In this document: piece by piece, positions 1 to 7,919 of the stretch
How positions within the stretch are numbered: the stretch's first letter is position 1
How the letters are laid out: each line of letters starts with the position of its first letter
Assembly (NCBI RefSeq): GCF_002514725.1
Contig: NZ_NTLB01000007.1
Coordinates: 124,001 to 188,000 of the forward strand
Source of the DNA: Mangrovitalea sediminis
GTDB lineage: Bacteria > Pseudomonadota > Gammaproteobacteria > Pseudomonadales > Oleiphilaceae
Direction of reading: 5' to 3'
DNA: 64,000 bases
Notes under the pieces: generated by a model
The model's input: only the letters and a program-made list of their open reading frames with translations
Told to the model about the DNA's origin: nothing
Databases searched by the model: none
Translations under genes and position numbers: made by a program

Positions 1-1216
1 AATGGCTGTCGTCGCGGATAACCAGCACAATGGGCAGGCTCAGATAACTGCGCGAAAAGAGGAAGCGGTTCTGCCGGCTGGGTGTACGGGTGAGTCCTGG
101 AATGACATCGACCTTACCGTGCTCCAGGTTGTCCTCGACATTCGACCAGTCAGGCACCTGGACGATCTTGAACTGGTAGTCGAGACGATCCTCGATCTTC
201 TTCACCAGATCGAGCACCAGGCCGCGCGGTTTGCCGTTTTCATCGAACTCGAACGGCGGCCAGTTCTCGCGCACCGCGATCTTCAGTCCCGCATGCTGCT
301 TCAGCCAGGCCTTCTCGGCATCCGTCAGCAGCGGCTGGTCGCTCTGGTTATGTTCAGGCAGCACCTGATTGAGCCAGGTGGCCTGGATCAGGCGTTTTTC
401 CGCTGGTGTAATGGCATCGATACCGGCGTCGAGCAACGACTGCAGCATATCGTCGTTATGACGTACCGCGTAGGACAGCTTCAACGGATGATCCGACAGC
501 AGCTGAACCGCCGAAATCTGGGTGATCAGGTGATCCTGGAGGTAGGCTGCCACCCTTGGCACCGGTGCCACGTAGGCATCGGCCCGCCCGGTCATCAGCG
601 CTGAGACGGCATCTCCAACCGACCGCACCGGTACCGGCGTGATATTTTCGACATTCTCCAATAGATCATATTGATAGTGATCGCCGTCCAACAACGCGAC
701 CCGCTTCTCTTCCAGGCTGTGTAGATCCGTAATCGAAGCATCCGAGCTGTCGGTGAAGATCGCGTAGGTCAGTTGCATATAAGGCTTGGTGAACGCGAAC
801 TCCTTTTCGTTAAGCGTCTGCGAGCTCTGCATGGACAGCGCATCGATCTTGCCACGGCGCAGGTCACGTTCCAGATCGTTCTCGGTACCGCCCACCAGCT
901 TGACGCGAACACCGAGCTTGCGGGACAGCAGCGTCGCATAGGCGCTCTCACTGCCGCTGATCGTGCCACTGTCGTCCTTGAATGCCAGGGGTTTACGTTC
1001 CAGCGGCACACCGATCCGCACGACATGGTGCTTCTGCAACCAAAGAACCTGATCCGCCCCCAGCAGCGGCAACCGAGTCGGTACGGGCGGGTCGGCTTGT
1101 GCTGTGCGAAGCAGTGTAAACAGCATCAGCAGACCGTAGGCCAGCGCGTGAAATACCCGGAAAAATGCGGTTGAATGCCTCCCGCAACGACGCGAACGGC
1201 TGGTCCAGCTATACAT
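1..1216 (-). CDS. Tandem periplasmic solute-binding-domain protein (partial, C-terminus beyond left edge)
   Basis: Reading the minus strand gives an open frame of about 405 codons with no stop before the window edge. It starts with a basic stretch and a hydrophobic signal segment ending near RTAQADP. Two successive family 3 solute-binding (PBPb/SBP_bac_3) domains follow: one from about residue 75, and a second from about residue 311 beginning LKIAVRENWPPFEF, the usual first strand of these domains. Two tandem domains of this type are typical of sensor proteins (BvgS/EvgS-like kinases or GGDEF proteins) whose output domain follows the membrane segment. That part is not visible here, so the enzyme type is open. 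A single-domain transport protein is unlikely because of the duplication. The ATG at 1216 is my choice; GTG 1228 and a TTG further up near a GAGAGGAA sequence are alternatives. Confidence 0.75.
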   Translation of the reverse strand, partial: MYSWTSRSRRCGRHSTAFFRVFHALAYGLLMLFTLLRTAQADPPVPTRLPLLGADQVLWLQKHHVVRIGVPLERKPLAFKDDSGTISGSESAYATLLSRKLGVRVKLVGGTENDLERDLRRGKIDALSMQSSQTLNEKEFAFTKPYMQLTYAIFTDSSDASITDLHSLEEKRVALLDGDHYQYDLLENVENITPVPVRSVGDAVSALMTGRADAYVAPVPRVAAYLQDHLITQISAVQLLSDHPLKLSYAVRHNDDMLQSLLDAGIDAITPAEKRLIQATWLNQVLPEHNQSDQPLLTDAEKAWLKQHAGLKIAVRENWPPFEFDENGKPRGLVLDLVKKIEDRLDYQFKIVQVPDWSNVEDNLEHGKVDVIPGLTRTPSRQNRFLFSRSYLSLPIVLVIRDDSH

Positions 1217-1351
1217 CGACTCTGCCACGATACCCAACCATTCCTCTCGGGTCTGTTGGCGCCTGCCGAGCAGCCGCGCCGTCACCATTATTGAGCCAGA
1301 AAAGGCGGCGCGATCGCCGACACCGCAAATGCGCGACAATCCCACCGGCCC

Positions 1352-1379
1352 TTGATTGGCCATCCCATGCGTGTATCCT
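1352..1379 (+). promoter_or_regulatory. Candidate sigma70 promoter for the DUF2789 gene
   Basis: TTGATT (1352-1357) and TATCCT (1374-1379) are separated by 16 bases, a fair match to a sigma70 promoter. The start codon of the next gene is about 85 bases downstream. No other feature is evident in the 250 bases between the two genes. Confidence 0.35.
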
Positions 1380-1468
1380 ACTGGTGAAGCCGTGCTGCGG
1401 GCGAACAGAAATTCACCCCCATACCGCAGCGACGGAATGTCATCTTGCCACCATTGGGAGGGTTCAGG

Positions 1469-1702
1469 ATGGACACGTCACCGCACACCCTGCAAACGCT
1501 TTTCGCCCAGTTGGGACTACCCAGCGACGCTGGCGCCATCACCGACTTTATCGCGCGACATGCCCCACTAGATCCGGATGTGACACTGCCCGATGCCAAG
1601 TTCTGGACAGCCGCCCAGGCGCGGTTTCTGCGTGAAGGCGTCAGCAACGATGCCGACTGGGCAGAGGCCATCGATAGTCTTGACGCCCAGTTACGGCATT
1701 GA
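1469..1702 (+). CDS. DUF2789 family protein
   Basis: This small soluble protein of 77 residues starts MDTSPHTLQTLFAQLGL and matches my recollection of the DUF2789 family, compact helical proteins of about 75 residues in gammaproteobacteria with no assigned role. A GGGAGG ribosome-binding sequence at 1456-1462 lies seven bases before the ATG, which decides the start against an upstream TTG in frame. There is no signal peptide or membrane segment. The gene stands alone: its left neighbour is divergent and its right neighbour convergent. Function is unknown. Confidence 0.75.
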   Translation: MDTSPHTLQTLFAQLGLPSDAGAITDFIARHAPLDPDVTLPDAKFWTAAQARFLREGVSNDADWAEAIDSLDAQLRH

Positions 1703-1758
1703 TATCCGTATCTTGGGCATTCTGGCAACGGTTGGCCATGCGGATTATCCGTAAAACG

Positions 1759-3465
1759 CTAACCGTTGTTCTCAACCGAAGCGTCTGCCCGTACGACGCG
1801 ATTACGCCCCTGCTGTTTGGCGCTGTATAGCGCCTTGTCTGCCATTTCGAACAGCTGGTCGGCACCCGCATCGCCGGCAAAGCCGACCAGCCCGGCGGAG
1901 AGCGTAATGCTGACATGCTGCTTACGGAAATGGAATGGCAGTGCCCCAATGTGCTCACGTAGCGCCTCGATGACCTTAAACGCGGTATCGACGTCCGTTT
2001 CCGGCAAAAGAATGACAAACTCCTCGCCACCAAAGCGTGCCACGAAATCCGCAGTACGCAAGCGGTCGCGCAACGCCCGGCCAATCAGCCGGATGGCTTT
2101 GTCACCGGCCAAATGCCCGTACTCGTCATTGATTCGCTTGAAGTGGTCGATATCTATAACTGCCATACTCACGGGCTGACGATATCGGCGCCAACGCTCG
2201 TACTCCAGCACCAGACGCTCCTGCCACGCCTCCCGATTGGGCAGGCCGGTCAGGATGTCGGTCAAGGCACGGGAGCGCTCCTCCTGTAACTGGCGCCGCA
2301 TATGTTCCGTCTGCGCCTCCAGCGCCGCCAGCTTTTCTTCCAGCGCCGACACGTGTTCATGGGCCAACACTTCCCGTTTCGCCTGGTCTTCGCGAAAGCG
2401 CGACAGGCTCTGGCCAATCCGCTCCACATGGGCACCGATCGACATTTTCAGCGAACCCAGGTCGCCGGCCTCACTCACAGCCCTGCCGATCGCCTGCAAT
2501 TCGCCCTGCACTTCCAGGTCGAGTGCAGCCGATGCACTCCGACTGTCCTCTTGCGAATCGCGCTGGGCCTGAATATGCGACTGGATTGTCGAGAGCCTTT
2601 CATCCAGGCGCTGCAGGAAGGTTTCGAACTCCCGCTGCTCATAGCTGACTGCCGCGATAATCAGGCCGGCTATGGTATCCAGCGCTTGCTGGATATCGGC
2701 CCAGTTATGACTCTCGGACAGTGAAGACTGCAATCGACGAGCTTCGGCCTCTGCCTCTGCCGGCAACGTCACTTGCGCCAGCAGTTGCTGCACCAACTGG
2801 TTCACCTGACGGGCAAAACGAGCCACCTCCGCCTCGGACAGCGGCGTGGTATCCAGCGACGTTGCTTCGGAAAACGCTGCCGCGTCCATCGCCGACGGTA
2901 CCGCACCCGGCAATTCGGATTCCGTCGGCCCGGACGTTGAGGGACTTTCGTGTCGCCCGAACCAGCGCCGCCAACTGTTCGCCGCAGTTTCACGCTCAGG
3001 ACCAGCCTGCAGTACCGCCGCCTGTATCGCCGAGAGCCGCGCCAGCCACTCAGGCAAGAGCGTCACACTTGGCTCGGTATGCGCAATCTCCCGGGATAAG
3101 GCTTTCAGGTCGCGGCGATGCTGACGCTCCTGAGTCTGCGCTTCCAACGTTCCCAGTAAACGCTGGAGGATGCCCGTCAACCGTTCCAATCGCTGATGAC
3201 GCTGCTCGTCCAGTTGAACGACCATATCGTCGATGTGTCCCTGCAACGCCTTGAGACGCTCCACATCCAGGTGCTCGTCCCGCAGGAACGCACGCAACTC
3301 CGCAAGCGCCTTATCGAGTGCGGGCGCCATCCCATCCGCGGCCAGGCTTGTCCGCACCAGTAGACGTTGCAGCGTATTGCGCTCTTCACGCCAGGCCTTT
3401 TCCCGCAGCTCACTTTCCTCCAACTGCCGGAGGTACTTGGCCTTCCACTCTTCCGGACTGTTCAT
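1759..3465 (-). CDS. Diguanylate cyclase with long coiled-coil N-terminus
   Basis: The protein has 568 residues. About the first 390 are charged, mostly helical and coiled-coil-like, without an obvious membrane segment, so it is likely cytoplasmic. The C-terminal GGDEF domain carries an intact GGEEF active-site motif (about residues 479-483) and an RTAD inhibitory site (RxxD) at the correct spacing before it. It should therefore make cyclic di-GMP and be inhibited by its product. I start at the ATG encoding MNSPEEW, preceded by GAGACGAA; a GTG 18 bases upstream is possible. The gene follows xerC by 40 bases on the same strand and is probably cotranscribed with it. The signal sensed by the N-terminal half is unknown. 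Confidence 0.85.
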   Translation of the reverse strand: MNSPEEWKAKYLRQLEESELREKAWREERNTLQRLLVRTSLAADGMAPALDKALAELRAFLRDEHLDVERLKALQGHIDDMVVQLDEQRHQRLERLTGILQRLLGTLEAQTQERQHRRDLKALSREIAHTEPSVTLLPEWLARLSAIQAAVLQAGPERETAANSWRRWFGRHESPSTSGPTESELPGAVPSAMDAAAFSEATSLDTTPLSEAEVARFARQVNQLVQQLLAQVTLPAEAEAEARRLQSSLSESHNWADIQQALDTIAGLIIAAVSYEQREFETFLQRLDERLSTIQSHIQAQRDSQEDSRSASAALDLEVQGELQAIGRAVSEAGDLGSLKMSIGAHVERIGQSLSRFREDQAKREVLAHEHVSALEEKLAALEAQTEHMRRQLQEERSRALTDILTGLPNREAWQERLVLEYERWRRYRQPVSMAVIDIDHFKRINDEYGHLAGDKAIRLIGRALRDRLRTADFVARFGGEEFVILLPETDVDTAFKVIEALREHIGALPFHFRKQHVSITLSAGLVGFAGDAGADQLFEMADKALYSAKQQGRNRVVRADASVENNG

Positions 3466-3505
3466 GGTTTCGTCTCGTGACACGCAGCCATTGTGATCAT
3501 CAGGC

Positions 3506-4477
3506 TCATTCGTTATTCGTTGTGTGTTCTGGCGCTATGCTCCCGGTATCCGCTTGCGCCCCTTGCCGACGCTGGGCTCTCGGGTGGGCCTGGTCGTATA
3601 CCCGGGCTAAATGCTGGAAGTCGAGATGGGTATAGACTTGGGTGGTCGAAATATCCGCATGCCCCAACAGCTCCTGTACGGCGCGTAAATCGCCGCTCGA
3701 TTCCAATAGATGGCTGGCGAAGGAATGTCGCATCAGGTGGGGGTGAAGGCGCCGGTCCGCACCGGTTTTCAGGCCCCACCGCTTTAGTCGGACCTGCACG
3801 GTTCGCGGATGGATTCGGCACCCACGGCTGCTGACGAACACCGCCGGTTCTTCGGCATTGGCATAGGCGCCTCGCTCCGACAACCAACCGCGCAGGGCTT
3901 CCCGGGCCTTGCGGCCCACCGGAAGCACCCGTTCCTTGCCACCTTTACCCAATACCCGCACCTGACCTTCCCGCAAATCCAGGGCGTCCAGATCGAGCCC
4001 AACCAGCTCCGCCAGACGCAAACCGGAAGAATAGAACAACTCGAACATCGCCAGGTCCCGCCCTTCGAGGCTATCTGTTGGCGACGAGTCCAGGAGTTGT
4101 TGCATTTGATCGACATCGACAACGGTCGGCAGGCGCTTTTCACGACGTGGCGCCTGGATACCTTGAGCGGGATTGTCCCGCGCCAGCCCCTCTCGTATGA
4201 GGTAGTCGAAAAAGCGACGGATCGCCGACAGATGGCGGGCGATGCTGCGGCCGCCCAGACCAGCCCGTGCCAGCGCGGCGACATGGCGGCGCATTACATG
4301 GTGGGTAATGTCGTTCCAGTCGGTCAGGGAGTCCGTATCGGCCAGATGGGCCAGGAAACGAGTGAGGTCTCGCTGGTAGTTGCTGACAGTGTGAGGCGAA
4401 TTGCGACGCTCCGAGCGCAGATGCTCGATAAACCGCTCAAGATCGCACAGAGCCCGGTTGTCGAACGCCCCAGACAT
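3506..4477 (-). CDS. xerC: Tyrosine recombinase XerC
   Basis: XerC acts with XerD at dif sites to resolve chromosome dimers. This 323-residue protein has the SAM-like N-terminal DNA-binding domain (about 10-95) and the catalytic domain with all expected residues: R154 (SSGLRLAEL), K178 (GKGGKER), H247 and R250 (HPHLMRHSF), H273 (LGHADIST) and the nucleophile Y282 (QVYTHLDF). The ATG at 4477 has a GGGAGG sequence five bases upstream. It lies 21 bases after the DUF484 gene in the lysA-dapF-DUF484-xerC series found in many gammaproteobacteria, which favours XerC over XerD or a phage integrase. The C-terminal tail after residue 300 is polar and looks nonessential. Confidence 0.95.
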   Translation of the reverse strand: MSGAFDNRALCDLERFIEHLRSERRNSPHTVSNYQRDLTRFLAHLADTDSLTDWNDITHHVMRRHVAALARAGLGGRSIARHLSAIRRFFDYLIREGLARDNPAQGIQAPRREKRLPTVVDVDQMQQLLDSSPTDSLEGRDLAMFELFYSSGLRLAELVGLDLDALDLREGQVRVLGKGGKERVLPVGRKAREALRGWLSERGAYANAEEPAVFVSSRGCRIHPRTVQVRLKRWGLKTGADRRLHPHLMRHSFASHLLESSGDLRAVQELLGHADISTTQVYTHLDFQHLARVYDQAHPRAQRRQGAQADTGSIAPEHTTNNE

Positions 4478-4498
4478 AGCGCCTCCCGGGAAACCCGA

Positions 4499-5239
4499 CT
4501 AGCGGGTTTCCACCGCCGTGGCAGCCACCTCCGGCACCTGCTCACGCTGAAGCAGCGGCGGTAGCATACGGCAGAGACTGTCACTGATGTATGAAAGGAA
4601 GAGAGATCCCATACTGCTGTCGAAATACTGTGCCTGTCGACTACCCACAGCAAAGAGGCCGATAGGCTCGGCACGGCGAAGCGGGATAATCGCCACCGAT
4701 TGAATATCTTCCTGCCCGGGGAACAAGTGCGCCAATTGCGCAGGACGCAAGGGTCCACACAAGGCTCGGGGAGCTTCCAGCAGGCTGCCGAAAACGTCCC
4801 GGGCATCTTCCAGCGTCATGCCTCGCAAGCCGCTCTGCCCCTGGAAAGCGTCAGGCGCGTCGGCAAACAGTACCAGGGAGGCGGCATCAAGACCGAAGTC
4901 ATTACGAATGCTATCGTCAATCACCATAGCGATGTCCGATAGGGCTTCCGCTTCCAGCAACTGCATCAGCAGACGTTTGCTTTTCTCGAAAAGGCGGTCG
5001 TTTTGACGGGCGATGGCCACCAGATCCTTCAGTTCACGGCGCAGGGTATCCCGTTGCTCCCGAAAAAGATGGACCTGACGCTCCACCAGCGAGATCGCGG
5101 CACCACTGGCATGCGGTAAACGCAGGTCACGCAACAAATCCTCATGGCGGGTAAAAAAGTCGGGGTGCTGACGCAGATACGCCACCACGTTTTCATCACT
5201 CAGCGCCGAAGCCTGACCACCGGCCGCCTGATCCGTCAT
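4499..5239 (-). CDS. DUF484 family protein
   Basis: This cytoplasmic protein of 246 residues has the N-terminal signature of DUF484 (SDENVVAYLRQHPDFF), a short coiled coil (about 50-90) and a GAF-like C-terminal domain. The family is regularly encoded between dapF and xerC in gammaproteobacteria, as here, but its function is not established. The start ATG at 5239 is preceded at eight bases by GGAGGG; an ATG 18 bases upstream overlaps that site and is rejected. dapF is 111 bases upstream and xerC 21 bases downstream on the same strand. Confidence 0.85.
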   Translation of the reverse strand: MTDQAAGGQASALSDENVVAYLRQHPDFFTRHEDLLRDLRLPHASGAAISLVERQVHLFREQRDTLRRELKDLVAIARQNDRLFEKSKRLLMQLLEAEALSDIAMVIDDSIRNDFGLDAASLVLFADAPDAFQGQSGLRGMTLEDARDVFGSLLEAPRALCGPLRPAQLAHLFPGQEDIQSVAIIPLRRAEPIGLFAVGSRQAQYFDSSMGSLFLSYISDSLCRMLPPLLQREQVPEVAATAVETR

Positions 5240-5350
5240 CTTCAATACCCTCCGCATCGGCCCGCCCCTGCACCGGCGGGGCCGTATTCCTATTCATGCC
5301 CAAACCGGGCCAAATATGTTTCGCTTCATCGAATCCGGCCAACGACGGAT

Positions 5351-6274
5351 TCAGTGCTCCTGACAAGCCGCTCCCTGCTCGCGACCGCGCTCACGGCGGC
5401 CCTTACGCGCCTCTCCGGGAACCCGGACCTGCCCTTCGAAAACCCGTGACGCAGGGCCTTCCATCATAACAGGGGCCCCTTCACCCCGCCATTCGATCCA
5501 GAGGCTGCCACCGGGCAACTGTACCTCGACACGGCCCTCCAGCAGACCTCTCAGACAACCGGCGACCACCGCGGCACAAGCGCCAGTGCCGCATGCCAAC
5601 GTTTCGCCAACACCCCGCTCGAACACCCGCAGACGCACTTTCTGGGGTGAGAGAACTTGCATAAAGCCAATATTGGCCCTTTCGGGAAATCGCGAATGAT
5701 GCTCCAACCGAGGCCCCACCGTTTGCACCGGCGCCGTGTCGACATCGTCGACCAGCAGCACGCCATGGGGATTGCCCATCGAGATGGCGCTCAGTTCGAA
5801 GGTCTCACCAGCGTCCTCTACACAGTAGGTGACGGCACGGCGATCCGCCACAAAAGGCACCTCGGCTGGCTCCAGGCGAGGAACGCCCATATCGACAATA
5901 ACGCGACCTTCCCGCGTCACCTTCAGCTCGATAACGCCGCTGCGGGTTTCAACACGCAGGACACGCTTGTTCGTCAGGTGCTGGTCGCGAACGAAGCGGG
6001 CAAAACAACGCGCACCGTTGCCACACTGCTCCACTTCGCCACCGTCAGCATTGAAGATACGATAGCGAAAATCCACGTCCGGAAGACCGGGCGGCTCAAC
6101 GACCAGAAGCTGGTCGAACCCGATACCGAAATGACGGTCTCCGAGCTGACGAATTTGCTCCGGCTGTAACCTGAAAGGCTGGGTTACGCCGTCGATCACA
6201 ATGAAATCGTTACCCAACCCATGCATTTTGGTGAAACGCAGCATCTGCGACTGCTGCCATTTACGATCGCTCAT
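5351..6274 (-). CDS. dapF: Diaminopimelate epimerase
   Basis: DapF converts LL-diaminopimelate to the meso form, the precursor of lysine and of peptidoglycan cross-links. The two catalytic cysteines are visible: C84 in [12 protein letters not shown] and C228 in [11 protein letters not shown]. The protein is 307 residues, longer than the usual roughly 275. It has ten extra residues before [14 protein letters not shown] and a basic, Arg/Glu-rich tail of about 28 residues after the last conserved strand. AGGAGG seven bases upstream selects the ATG at 6274. The gene begins ten bases after lysA, so the last two steps toward lysine are cotranscribed. Confidence 0.95.
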   Translation of the reverse strand: MSDRKWQQSQMLRFTKMHGLGNDFIVIDGVTQPFRLQPEQIRQLGDRHFGIGFDQLLVVEPPGLPDVDFRYRIFNADGGEVEQCGNGARCFARFVRDQHLTNKRVLRVETRSGVIELKVTREGRVIVDMGVPRLEPAEVPFVADRRAVTYCVEDAGETFELSAISMGNPHGVLLVDDVDTAPVQTVGPRLEHHSRFPERANIGFMQVLSPQKVRLRVFERGVGETLACGTGACAAVVAGCLRGLLEGRVEVQLPGGSLWIEWRGEGAPVMMEGPASRVFEGQVRVPGEARKGRRERGREQGAACQEH

Positions 6275-6284
6275 GGTTCGCCTC

Positions 6285-7535
6285 CTACAGCGGCAGCCGT
6301 GTTTCCAGAACCAGTTGATCGTCAAGCGTCTCACGACGACGCACCACATGGACATGGTTGCCATCGACCAGGATTTCCGGCGGCCGGTTGCGACTGTTGT
6401 AATTGGAACTCATCACAAAACCATAAGCGCCCGAGGAGCGCACTACAAGCAGGTCTCCCGGTTCGATGATCAATGAGCGGTCCTTGCCCAGGAAATCCCC
6501 GGTTTCGCAAACCGGTCCGACCAGATCATATTGTCGCTGTGTGCCTTCGGTACGTGGCGCCACCGGTTCGATAGCCTGCCAGGCACCGTACAGGGAAGGC
6601 CTCAGCAGATCGTTCATGGCAGCATCGACGATGGCGAAATTTCGGTGCGCGGTGCACTTGAGAAATTCCACCTTGGTCAGCAGGATGCCCGCATTGGCGA
6701 CGATGGAGCGGCCGGGTTCCATGACCAGCTCCAGCGGCCGGCCCCCCAGTTTTTCGAGCAGCGCCGCCACATAGGACTGCGGCGATGGCGGCAGTTCCTC
6801 CTGATAGGTGACGCCCAGACCACCACCGATATCCAGGTGGTGAATCTGGATACCGCGCTTGGCCAGCCGGTCGATCAGGGACAGCACCCGATCGAAGGCA
6901 TCGAGGAAGGGCTGAAGCTGCGTCAACTGGGAGCCGATATGGCAGTCGACTCCGACAACATCGATATGCGCCATCTTTGCCGCGCGGCTGTAGACCTCCT
7001 CGGCATAAGCGATATCGATGCCGAACTTGTTCTCTTTCAGGCCGGTCGAAATGTAGGGATGGGTCTTGGCATCCACGTCCGGATTGACCCGCAGGGAAAT
7101 CGCGGCCCGCTTACCCAGATCACCGGCCACCGCGTCGATGCGTTCCAGTTCCGCTTCGGACTCAACGTTGAAACAGCGGATACCGACTTCCAGTGCCCGA
7201 CGGATTTCATGGGTCTGTTTGCCGACACCGGAGAACACGATTCGTGCAGGATTGCCGCCGGCCCTCAGTACACGTTCCAACTCGCCGATAGAAACAATAT
7301 CGAAGCCGGCGCCCAAACGGGCCAGCACGTCCAGGACCGCCAGATTGGAATTCGCCTTGACCGCGTAGCACACCAGGTGCGGATGCTCGCCCAACGCATC
7401 GTCATAAGCCCGATAGCGTTCTTCCAGTGCGGCCCGCGAATAGATATACGCCGGCGTACCGTATTGCTTGGCGATGGTTGCAATGGCAACCTCCTCGACG
7501 TAAAGCTCGTTATTCCGATAACTGAAATGATCCAT
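6285..7535 (-). CDS. lysA: Diaminopimelate decarboxylase
   Basis: LysA is the pyridoxal-phosphate enzyme that decarboxylates meso-diaminopimelate to lysine. This 416-residue protein has the PLP lysine K60 in CYAVKANSN, the phosphate-binding glycines (LDIGGGLGV), the EPGRS motif and the substrate-contacting CETGD segment with SSGAYG near the C-terminus. Length and motif order are normal for the alanine-racemase-fold family. It lies between lptM (89 bases upstream) and dapF on the minus strand, the usual order in Pseudomonas-like genomes. Confidence 0.97.
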   Translation of the reverse strand: MDHFSYRNNELYVEEVAIATIAKQYGTPAYIYSRAALEERYRAYDDALGEHPHLVCYAVKANSNLAVLDVLARLGAGFDIVSIGELERVLRAGGNPARIVFSGVGKQTHEIRRALEVGIRCFNVESEAELERIDAVAGDLGKRAAISLRVNPDVDAKTHPYISTGLKENKFGIDIAYAEEVYSRAAKMAHIDVVGVDCHIGSQLTQLQPFLDAFDRVLSLIDRLAKRGIQIHHLDIGGGLGVTYQEELPPSPQSYVAALLEKLGGRPLELVMEPGRSIVANAGILLTKVEFLKCTAHRNFAIVDAAMNDLLRPSLYGAWQAIEPVAPRTEGTQRQYDLVGPVCETGDFLGKDRSLIIEPGDLLVVRSSGAYGFVMSSNYNSRNRPPEILVDGNHVHVVRRRETLDDQLVLETRLPL

Positions 7536-7624
7536 GCCTGAAATCCGTAAAGAAAAGAGATGCTGTAATGATGGTCCGAGGGGGCCGGTGAATGCATTCC
7601 CGTCCCAACGACCTACCGCTGCTG

Positions 7625-7801
7625 TCAGGGTTTCACGCCGGAGGTCGTCACCTGTGTGTCCTGGGTTTTATCGGTCACCGCCGGCGCCTGGGCATGCCCC
7701 TGTACGGCCTGCGGTTTGTCCGCCGGAAGATACAAAGGCCCTTTTTGGCCGCAGCCGGACAGCAGGGCGAAGAGACAAACGAGAAGCAAAGAACGCGTCA
7801 T
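7625..7801 (-). CDS. lptM: LPS translocon maturation chaperone / small lipoprotein LptM (YifL)
   Basis: The frame encodes 58 residues: MTRSLLLVCLFALLSGCGQ, a lipoprotein signal with lipobox LSGC, followed directly by KGPLYLP, the hallmark of LptM/YifL (formerly LppL in Pseudomonas). LptM helps the outer-membrane LptD/LptE translocon adopt its native disulfides. The rest is a short disordered tail (QAVQGHAQAPAVTDK). It is the first gene of the lysA-dapF series, its usual position. The frataxin gene cyaY, often divergent from it, is absent: only 118 bases separate it from cyaA. Confidence 0.9.
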   Translation of the reverse strand: MTRSLLLVCLFALLSGCGQKGPLYLPADKPQAVQGHAQAPAVTDKTQDTQVTTSGVKP

Positions 7802-7919
7802 GAGTACCTGCAGTGGATATTAAGGACCGGACCCAAGGAGGCCCGCAGCTGTGATCCGGCGAGGCCATTTTGCGACCAGTATACCTGCTGCCCGTATGGG
7901 CTGCGAGCCTCCGGGCCAG

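Noticed and set aside
2-604. Plus-strand open frame of 200 codons
   Set aside because: It lies opposite the solute-binding-domain protein, has no recognisable domain and reads as the complement of a coding strand.
1703-1758. Inverted repeat AACGGTTGGC / GCTAACCGTT as a terminator
   Set aside because: The arms are imperfect, widely spaced and not followed by a T-tract.
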